Below, in pieces: positions 24,337 to 33,300 of a stretch of DNA of 64,000 bases (positions are counted from its first letter, which is position 1; every line of letters begins with the position of its first letter). The position numbers and the translations under genes were made by a program. Source of the stretch: Ktedonobacteria bacterium brp13 (GTDB lineage: Bacteria > Chloroflexota > Ktedonobacteria > Ktedonobacterales > Ktedonobacteraceae); the NCBI GenBank assembly GCA_015099395.1, contig AP024096.1:6923485-6987484 (forward strand), given 5' to 3'. Below the pieces are notes generated by a model. It made no database searches, was not told where the DNA came from, and worked only from the letters and a program-made list of their open reading frames with translations.

Positions 24337-25236
24337 ATGGCAGCGACGTTATCACGACAAGAGACAGAGCGCTTTTACCGCATCTGGTTCAACTTACTGC
24401 ATTGGGTCAACGAGCAACTACACCTGGTTCCCTGGCTTCCCGCAGATCCTCCCGAGGGATCAGTAATACCAGAACAGGCCATGCAAGTACGTGATGCCCT
24501 GTGGGCTGATGACCGTTTGCTCAAACACTTTGTTACTGAAAATCCCGCCCGGCTCTCGGAGGAGGACCTGGTGCTCGTGAGGAGTTGGCAGTACCGACTT
24601 TCGGGCAAATTCTTTGTGGTGCGCGCACTCAAGAGCTACACCGTCTTACTTACAGACTTTGCACCTCATGCGCATGCCTATGGCGTGCTAGGACTCACTG
24701 ATTCGGTGGCCGAGACGATGATCCTTCCACTACCCGTTTACATTGAGACCGTTTTATTGCCCTTTGAGGATCGAATTATCTATGATGGTTTGCTGACCAC
24801 CTTCAACGTCACCTTCGGCTCCGGCATTCGCCGCAGTCTTCAAGAAGTGTATCGCAATGCGAAGGAGCGAGAAGGCATTCTGACATCCCTCTTGCCCCCA
24901 GCGCCAGCAAACCTCAATGAGTTGCATCTCCAGATAGCGGCGCACAATGAAAAGCTTTTGAAGGCCTTTCGCAAGTACCTTGTCCAGACGGGGTTGAGCC
25001 TGAAGATGGTAGAGCAACATACCAGCACTATTCAGCAATTTGGCTCCAGCGTGTTGGTAAACCAGACACCATCACATGGATTGCTGGATATGACTACACA
25101 TGAGGTTGAAGCTTATTTGCAGACAACTGGCGTCAAAACAGCGAAGACGAGTTTCAAACGTTTTGTGCGCTTCCTTGAGGAGACGGGAAGAATGGAGTAT
25201 GGGCAAACACAAGAATTGCGGCAGGTGCTTAAATGA
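24337..25236 (+). CDS. Unknown protein with a recombinase-like core-binding C terminus
   Basis: This 299-residue protein starts from ATG 24337 with AGGAG 7 bases upstream. The first 200 residues contain WQYRLSGKFFVVRALKSYTV, LPLPVYIETVLLPFEDRIIYDGLL in two parts, and FGSGIRRSLQEVYRNAKERE; I do not know this module. Residues about 205-290 (FRKYLVQTGLSLKMVEQHTS ... LQTTGVKTAKTSFKRFVRFL) look like the SAM-like, four-helix DNA-binding domain found at the N terminus of tyrosine recombinases, but no catalytic domain follows. It stands 300 bp from a recombinase remnant. It could be a DNA-binding protein of a lost mobile element or a host protein that has reused the domain. Confidence 0.75.
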   Translation: MAATLSRQETERFYRIWFNLLHWVNEQLHLVPWLPADPPEGSVIPEQAMQVRDALWADDRLLKHFVTENPARLSEEDLVLVRSWQYRLSGKFFVVRALKSYTVLLTDFAPHAHAYGVLGLTDSVAETMILPLPVYIETVLLPFEDRIIYDGLLTTFNVTFGSGIRRSLQEVYRNAKEREGILTSLLPPAPANLNELHLQIAAHNEKLLKAFRKYLVQTGLSLKMVEQHTSTIQQFGSSVLVNQTPSHGLLDMTTHEVEAYLQTTGVKTAKTSFKRFVRFLEETGRMEYGQTQELRQVLK

Positions 25237-25462
25237 GCGCCTCCTTCCTCTCGTCTTCTTACTGAAATATCTGCTCCTCAACACAGATATCTCTGCTGAA
25301 GCGTTCGATACATGTATAACCTTGCTGGATTTTTTGAAACTCTTTGTTTACTTGAAGTTGACTTTGATCTGCAAGGATGAAAAAGCGATCTCTTGCTAGT
25401 GTGATGCTGACATACATACGTACAGTTAGTAGAAAGATAATGAATAGATAGGAGATAAACGC

Positions 25463-25624
25463 ATGTCAGCCAAACGAAGAATTATTCGGATGCTTGCAAT
25501 ACAGATTGCCGCTCTCCTCGTGGTAATAGTTGTATTAATGGGTCTAGAGCGTCGGTCAAGAAATGGAAAGGATGAGGTTGACCGGCCACGCCAGAGATGG
25601 TTAGCTCAAGAAAAACGGACCTGA
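25463..25624 (+). CDS. 53-residue single-span membrane protein
   Basis: ATG 25463 has AGGAG 9 bases upstream, and the frame ends with TGA 25622-25624. The protein is MSAKRRIIRM, then a hydrophobic helix (residues 11-27, AIQIAALLVVIVVLMG), then a positively charged tail, so the C terminus is probably cytoplasmic. It ends 17 bp before the transposase remnant start. It may be the surviving end of a host gene or a short host protein interrupted by the insertion. No family recognised. Between 25237 and 25462 I see nothing definite. Confidence 0.5.
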   Translation: MSAKRRIIRMLAIQIAALLVVIVVLMGLERRSRNGKDEVDRPRQRWLAQEKRT

Positions 25625-25641
25625 AAGGCGGAAAGAGGAAG

Positions 25642-26137
25642 ATGCAACCATCGCTTTGGCAGCCACCAGTCGAGTTATCAGCGCAAGAAGAGCAGATTGT
25701 GAAGAGGATTCGGAAGGCCAAGTTGTTTGTGTTTTTGCGCCAACACCGGCACGAACTATTGGACGAAGCGTTCCAGCAAGAGTTGGCAAGTCTGTATCGC
25801 CCAGCAGAGCGAGGGCAACCGCCAGTGCCACCGGCCATGCTGGCGCTAGCGCTCATTCTGGAGGCGTACACTGGAGTCTCGGATGATGAGGTCATTGAGG
25901 CCACAGTGATGGATCGGCGCTGGCAGTTGGTTCTCGATTGTGTGGATACGGATGAGGCTCCTTTCAGTAAAGGCACGCTGGTGGCCTTTCGCCGCCGGGA
26001 CGGAAAAGTCGCAGTGTGCTGGTGGATGGGTACAAGCGCCATGTGCTGCATGATCTGGATACAGGTCTCATCCGTGCGGTGGGCATCACGCCAGCCAATG
26101 TCCCGGAAGCCAGTGTCACGGAAGCCATCAGTCAAAA
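25642..26137 (+). pseudogene. IS1182/DUF772-like transposase remnant, frameshifted
   Basis: From ATG 25642 the frame gives an N-terminal transposase domain: MQPSLWQPPVELSAQEE, LYRPAERGQPPVPPAMLALA, YTGVSDDEVIEATVMDRRW, and APFSKGTLVAFRRR. The frame then loses the family pattern. The adjacent frame resumes it at about 26012 with LVDGYKRHVLHDLDTGLIRA, NVPEASVTEA, so bases were lost and a frameshift occurred at about 26000. The DDE catalytic core is missing after 26137. It is a dead insertion sequence, too degraded for me to place its terminal repeats. Confidence 0.8.
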
Positions 26138-26344
26138 ATAATAGTCGTCTAACACAAAGAGTTTGACAACTAATGCCACCTGGGCTCTCACATCTCCTTG
26201 TTTGAAGTTAACGTTTTAACCCAAAGGGTCGTACTACATTGTCAGACACTCAAATTCTTCACATCCAATAAACCCAGCAAGAAGAACCCGCTTGAGAAGA
26301 AGAAGCATGTCTACCTCATCACCAAAGCAGCTCCCTTCGCGCTT

Positions 26345-26376
26345 GACCTGACTGCTCTACTGACTGCTTGAAGGGT
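26345..26376. repeat. Repeat shared with the end of the recombinase remnant
   Basis: GACCTGACTGCTCTACTGAC (26345-26364) continues to 26376, and the 32 bases match 23722-23753 at 27 positions. That second copy overlaps the stop-codon end of the recombinase remnant, so this is probably the edge of a third copy of the same element. Confidence 0.45.
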
Positions 26377-26775
26377 CACGATCCATTAACCGAGGGGTGT
26401 AACTAAATTATTTACCGAGTTATAGAAATAATGAATTTGACACGAAAGAATAATCGTTTGCATTATAAAGAGAATATTTTCTTGTCTGGATTGAATAAAG
26501 TGCTCGGAGAGACACTGCGAGAAATAGGGCTATCCAAAAGAAGCAAGGGGCAGAAAGGCGAGTCAAAGACAAAAGGGAGCATATTCTGGCAGTGATGCTA
26601 AAATTTGATATATGAATTACTTGCGCTAGTATAGATAGAAAAATCTCTGCAAAAATAGTTGTAAACCGGCAAATAGTTCTATTCCTGATTTAGTTGCACT
26701 ACTCATTAAAAGGATGGAAACCAGCGGGTGTATGTCGCAGAACGGTATTTTTATATGTTCAATTTATCCAAAAAA
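26377..26775. other. AT-rich intergenic DNA without a supported gene
   Basis: Only short unsupported frames are present here. The stretch leads from mobile-element debris into the NRPS cluster. Confidence 0.5.
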
Positions 26776-26841
26776 AAGGAAGTACTGCCCCTATAAATCG
26801 GGCATTAACCATAGCTTTACACAAATATTTTCACGTATACT
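26776..26841 (+). promoter_or_regulatory. Candidate cluster promoter/operator, copy A
   Basis: A 40-bp block (26776-26815) containing TACTGCC and TAAATCGGGCA matches 46882-46921 at 30 positions. In both places TATACT follows after nearly the same distance (26836-26841 here), a good -10 box. The block has a dyad (ACTGNC ... GNCA). It lies about 520 bp before NRPS1, and the second copy lies before the mbtH gene. Confidence 0.5.
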
Positions 26842-27121
26842 ATTACTGTGTAACGATACGATATGTCTTTGAGTTAACGAAGTTTCATTTACACACTCAG
26901 CTGAGCTACAAAGAGGACATAGTTTCTCAAAAAATAAGGTGCTGTGATGGTATTTTGTCTGGCACGTTGTAGCGTATGCTCCGGCTAGACCTCATAACGG
27001 AGATACAGTTTCAGTACTCTCTGAATTTAAGCGCTATACTACGTAATCGCTAGGATATCTAACGTTTCTCAACCAACTCTGGTCTGAGATGGCGAAGCAT
27101 GTCACAGAGATGGTGGCATTT

Positions 27122-27322
27122 TGAACTTAGATGCTAAAAAGGAAGTATATGTCGCGGCTGAAGCACTTGAGAAAGATCCTAACAGCACTGCTACGAGAAA
27201 AGATGTGGTTGATGCATAGCAGCAGAGAACAAGCTATACAAGAGGTAAGAGAAGGAAAACCAAAAGCCATCGCGAAGCAGAATGATATATGTCATTGGAG
27301 AGTGTTAGAGTGTCTCTTATAA
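27122..27322 (+). pseudogene. Frameshifted remnant of an unknown gene
   Basis: The frame from 27122 reads LNLDAKKEVYVAAEALEKDP and NSTATRKDVVDA, then stops (TAG 27218-27220). A second frame continues sensibly with REQAIQEVREGKPKAIAKQN, ending at 27322. The two halves read as one helical C-terminal segment broken by a frameshift. I cannot name the family. It ends 36 bp before NRPS1. Confidence 0.45.
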
Positions 27323-27357
27323 GATCATAGACTACAGAAAGGCGAACATTACGTATT

Positions 27358-30300
27358 ATGGACGTTATGGTTCAAAACCCCCAACATCTGGGGTCGACAT
27401 TTGTTGAACTGCTTCGTTGGAGAGCTTCGCATCATCCTGACAAGAATGTCTATACGTTTCTTCTTGATGGTGAAACACGAGAAGTGAGTTTTTCCTACGC
27501 CGAACTTGATTACCAGGCTCGTACCGTTGCTGCATATCTTCAGGAACATGTTGAACCTGGAGCACGAGTCTTGCTTCTGTATCCTCCTGGTCTGGAGTAT
27601 ATCGCAGCTATCTTTGGCTGCTGGTACGCTGGTGTTGTTGCTGTTCCCGTCTATCCTCCTCGTCTCAATCAAAATCTGACACGCATTGAGGCTATCATAC
27701 AGGATGCTGACGCGCACGCTGCGCTTACTACATCTGCAATTCTCTCTGGTTTACAACGTAAGTTTACAGAGGATTCATTGCTGCAACAGTTGCACTGGCT
27801 TGTGCTTGAGCAGAAGAGTGAGGGGTTGGCTGAGCGGTGGCACGAGTATTTCCCTGCCAGGGATGCGCTGGCACTGCTGCAATACACTTCCGGTTCCACC
27901 GGATCTCCCAAAGGGGTCATGGTCACCCACGATAATTTGATACAAAATGCCGTGGTGACTCAAAAGGGAATGAGTTTTGACTCAAATATACACTGTGTTG
28001 GCTGGTTACCTGCCTATCATGATATGGGGTTAATGGGAATAATCCTGGAGCCACTATTCATGGGTGGGTCTTCCGTTCTGATGGCTCCCGCGTCTTTCCT
28101 GCAACAGCCTCTGCGCTGGTTACAGGCCATTTCTCGTTTCAAAGCCAACACCAGTGGTGGCCCCAATTTTGCCTTTGATCTCTGTGTTCGCAAAGCGACG
28201 CCGGAGGTAATAGCGACGCTGGATCTCAGCAGTTGGGATGTGGCGTTTACGGGATCGGAACCAATTCATGCTGAGACGCTCGAACGTTTCTATCAGACCT
28301 TCGCACCCTGTGGATTGCGTAGGGAAACGTTTTATCCCTGCTATGGCATGGCTGAGGCGACGCTTCTTATTTCCGGGGGATCGAAGCAGGAGCCACCGAT
28401 TGTCCGTAATTTCGTGCAAGCGTCACTGGAGCAGAATTATCCCAGGCTGGTCAGTGAGCATGATGAAGAAGAGAGCCATCAATTGGTGAGCTGTGGCAGA
28501 CCTCAACCCGAACAGCGGATTCTGATTGTCGATCCGGTCTCGCATGTGGAGTGTGCTCCTCACCAGGTCGGAGAGATCTGGGTAGTGAGTCCTAATATCA
28601 CCCAGGGATATTGGCGCAGGCCGCAGGAAACCCAGGAGGCATTTCAGGCATATCTCAAAGATAGCAATGAGGGGCCATTCTTGCGTACTGGCGATCTCGG
28701 CTTCCTCTTTGATGGTGAGTTGTTTGTCACGGGCCGCCTCAAAGATATGATAATTATTCGCGGTCAGAATTATTATCCTCAAGATATTGAAAGTGCCGCA
28801 GAACTCAGTCACCGGGCGCTCAGACAAAATTGTAGCGCCGCCTTTTCACTTAGCGTGGAAGGGGACGAGCGCGTCATCCTGGTGATGGAGATAGAGCGCA
28901 CGTTTCTCCATCATGACCCACAGGAGCTCTTTTCAGCGATTCGACAAGCGGTCCTGGAAGCATGTAATGTGCATGTGTATGCTATGGTGCTGCTCAAACC
29001 TGCAAGTATGTTGAAGACCAGCAGTGGGAAGATTCAGCGTCGTGCCTGTCGCGATGCGCTTTTGGCACAAACACTGGCGATTCAGTTTGCCGATATACCT
29101 CAGCCTCTTCTAATGCACCTTGGACAACCTACCAATGTCGTGACGAAGGGAACGGTTCAATCCTCTCAGGCGGAGAGCCAGTTCGAACGTTCTAATGAGC
29201 GCGTCAATAGAGGAGAGAACAAGGAGCGGACAAAAGTGGAGCCACAAGTAGTATCTCCCCGTTCAAAACACGCAGACATGCAATTCAGTTTGCTGTACTT
29301 TTCCAGTGATGCCACAGAGTCAACGGACAATATATACGAGCTATTGCTGGAAAGTGCTAAATTTGCCGATCAGCATGATTTTACCGCTGTATGGGTACCT
29401 GAACGACATTTTCATCCTTTCGGCGGGCTGTATCCGAATCCCTCAGTCCTGGCCTCCGCACTGGCCATGGCGACCCAGAAGATCCGGTTGAGAGCTGGCA
29501 GTGTGGTCTTACCGATGCATCATCCAGTCCGAGTCGCCGAAGAATGGTCCGTCGTTGATAATCTATCCTCCGGCCGCGTCGATCTCGCTTTTGCCCTGGG
29601 GTGGAGCCCAAATGATTTTGTGCTTGCACCAGACAAATATGCTCAACGCAAAGAGCTTCTGTTTTCAGGCATCGAGACGTTCCAAACGCTCTGGCGTGGT
29701 GGTTCTGTAGTCTTACCGAATGGTCTTGGCAAAGAGACAGCCATCAAGATCTATCCGTTGCCCAGACAGTCTGAGTTAACGCCTTGGATTACCTGTACCA
29801 GTAGTATAGAACGCTTTGTGGACGCAGGGGCGATGGGGGCCAATGTCCTCACTGGCTTATTATTTCAGAGTCCCGAAGAGCTTGCAGAGAAGATTCAAGC
29901 GTATCGTCGTGCGCGCGCTGAGCATGGATACGACCCTGAAACTGGTCATGTCACCCTGATGTTGCACACGTTCATCGGGGATGATCTCGATGAAGTGCGT
30001 GAGAAAGTACGCGGACCATTCACCGACTATTTAAAATCGTCAGTGGATTTGTGGCGTAGCAGAGAACAAAGGCTTGCGAACCTGACGTCACAAGAGCAAG
30101 AACAAGTCTTGTCATATGCATTTGAGCGGTATTTTCAGACGCATGCCCTCTTTGGTACACCGAAAACCGCAAGCGCGATGGTGGAAAAGCTTAGTGCCAT
30201 GGGGGTTGATGAGATTGCGTGTTTGATTGACTTTGGCCTCGATCCTGAGACGGTCATGGATGGCCTCCATTTCCTGAATAGCGTACGGAAACGTTCCCAG

Positions 30301-33300
30301 CGGGGAAACCCTGAACGACGGAAACCTGCACTAGCGTCGACAGGGACGATGGCACGCAAGGAGATGTCCACGCAGGGAACAGAGGATGCGATACATGCAA
30401 AGGTTGCGGCATCTACCGTCTTGTCTGTACATACTGAGCCAGAAAAAACATGGAGCGAAGATGAGCAAGAGCAGTCACTGTTGCAGCAACTTTATAACGC
30501 ATCACTCAGTCAGCAATTGGCACTGCTTGAACAGTATCTCCAACAACAAATCGCTCAGATAGTCAAAAGAAATGTGCAAGAGATTGCACTGGTGCGGAAT
30601 ATTCACGGTATTGGGCTTGACTCTCTGATGGTCATGAGCCTTGTGAATAATTGTCAACGTGACTTGTTGATAACGCTGGATGCTGGACAATTTTATGAGC
30701 ATACATCTTTCACCAGCTTGGCTGCCTATATTGTGGAGGAATTCCAGCGCGCTCATCCACAGAGAGAGGGTGGTGAACCAGTCAGTGACGAGCTCTCGCT
30801 GATGCTGCAGCCGTACCCTCGTCAGGAGGGAAAAACAGTTTTCCCGGCATCCTTTGCCCAACAGCGTCTTTGGTTTCTACATCAACTCCAACCACATGCC
30901 ATTGCCTACAATATTCCTCTCGTGTTAGCGATCACTGGCACCCTTGTCGTTGCTGCATTGGAAGGGAGCCTGCAACAAATCATCCAACGTCACGAGAGTC
31001 TCCGCACAACCTTTATGATGCAAGAGGAGCAACCAGTACAAGTTGTTCATGAGTCAATAGCATTTAAGCTATCCAGGATAACACTGATGCATCTTTCTGC
31101 TGAGGAGCGTGAGAGTGCCGTCCACAGATTGGCGGAACAAGAAGGTCAGACGCCTTTCGATCTGGAACAGGGACCTCTCATACGAGCAGTTCTGCTCACA
31201 TTAAGCGCACAAGAACATGTTATCCTCATCACATCTCATCACATAGTCATGGATGGTTGGTCGAGAGGCATTCTCTTGCAGGAATTACAAGCGCTCTATA
31301 CAGCGTATAGTGTGGATCAAGCCGCTCCATTAGCTGAACTCCCCATCCAATATGCAGAATTCACGCTCTGGCAACGACAATGGTTGGAGAGCCCGATCAA
31401 TATGGAAACAAAACTGGTTGGCACAGAGCAAGCATCACGGGAATGGAAAGAAGAGCATAAGCAGACACGGCTTGATAAGCAACTTGCCTATTGGAAAATG
31501 CAGTTAGCGGCTCCTTTACCCATTATAGAGTTTCCAATAGATCATCCTCGCCCTTCAGTGAAAACCTTTCATGGAGCACATCTCTCAATACAATTACCCA
31601 CATCTTTGATGGAAGACCTCAAAGCGCTTAGTCAAAGAGAAGAGGTTACGCTCTTTATGACGCTGCTCGCGAGTTTCCAGATCCTGCTTGCTCGCCACAG
31701 TCAACAAAAGGATATTCTGGTAGGAACGCCTATCGCTGGTCGAAACCGGGCAGATATCGAGCACATCATAGGCATGTTTGTGAATACATTGGTCTTGCGC
31801 ACCGACTTATCGGGCAATCCCTCGTTCCAAGAACTGCTCCAACGAGTGCGAAAAGTCTGCTTGGATGCCTATGCTCATCAGGAAGCGCCATTTGAACAGG
31901 TTGTGAACGTTGTGCAACCAATACGTGATCTGAGTCATGATCCCCTTTTCCAGGTCATGTTTGTACTGGAAGAGGCATCCTGGTGGTTAGAGGCAGAATT
32001 GCCAGGAGCAAATCTACACCAACGCCCCACCGAAAGCGGGGTGTCGACCTTCGACCTGACCTGGTCAATCACCAGCCAGGGATTAGGTGAAATCGAATAT
32101 AATACGGATCTGTTTGACGCAACAACCATTGAGCGCTTATTGAGCCATTGGCACATGCTGTTGCACAGTATCGTCGCGAATCCACTCCAGGTTATTGCAG
32201 AGTTGCCACTCATTCCAGCGGAGGAAGAGCAAAAGCTGCTTCGTGGTTGCCGGGTAACAACAACGCGACAACCAGAGCAGGTATTGCAGCAACTCGTTGC
32301 TGCTCAAATAAATGAGCATGGAGAGGCAATAACGCTCCATCAGGCCTTTGAAATGCAGGTGCAACGCACCCCTGATACTCTTGCTGTCATGTGCGAGAAT
32401 GAGGCACTCACGTATCATCAGCTTAATGTACGTGCCAATCAGCTGGCACACCGTTTACAATATCTGGGTGTAGGCCCTGAGATGCTCGTCGGTTTGTGCC
32501 TGGATCGTTCACTAGATTTGCTCATTGGACTGCTAGGCATTCTCAAAGCGGGAGGAGCCTATGTACCGCTTGATCCTTCTTCTCCTTCTGCGCGGTTGGA
32601 ATTTCTTGTAAATGATGCTCATATAACTGTCGTGGTTACTTCGTCGGCCCAGCGCTCCAAGGTTGGACTGCTCACAGAAGGTATGACTCTTCTTTGCCTG
32701 GATGAGGATGCGCTTCTTCTGGCCCAGCAAAGTACTGAAGATCTCCATGTTCCGACACTCATGGAGCAGGTTGCCTATATTATCTATACTTCTGGCTCAA
32801 CCGGGATACCCAAAGGTGTGATGGTAACGCATAAGAATGTGATCCGTCTCTTTGCAATGACGCAGGACTGGTACCATTTCCAGGCAGGAGATATCTGGAC
32901 CCTGTTTCACTCCTATGCGTTTGATTTCTCGGTCTGGGAAATCTGGGGTGCTCTCCTTTATGGTGGGTGTCTGGTCGTTGTTCCCCATTGGGTTAGTCGC
33001 TCTTCTGATATCTTTTACCAATTGCTGCGAGTGCAAGGGGTAACGATTCTGAACCAGACCCCTTCAGCGTTTCGCCAGCTGATACATATGGAAGAGACTA
33101 ACACGGTGGAGGACAATCTGGCCTTGCGTCTGGTTATCTTTGGCGGAGAAGCGTTAGAATTTGAGAGCCTGCAGCAATGGGTTACATATCACGGAGATAG
33201 GCAACCACAGTTGGTTAATATGTATGGTATTACAGAGACCACCGTCCATGTGACCTATCGTCCACTCTCTCAAGCAGATTTGACCGCAAGGATGGGTAGC

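Noticed and set aside
26694-26972. Plus-strand frame of 92 residues before the cluster
   Set aside because: It covers the candidate promoter/operator block, has no ribosome-binding site, and its sequence is unlike a folded protein.
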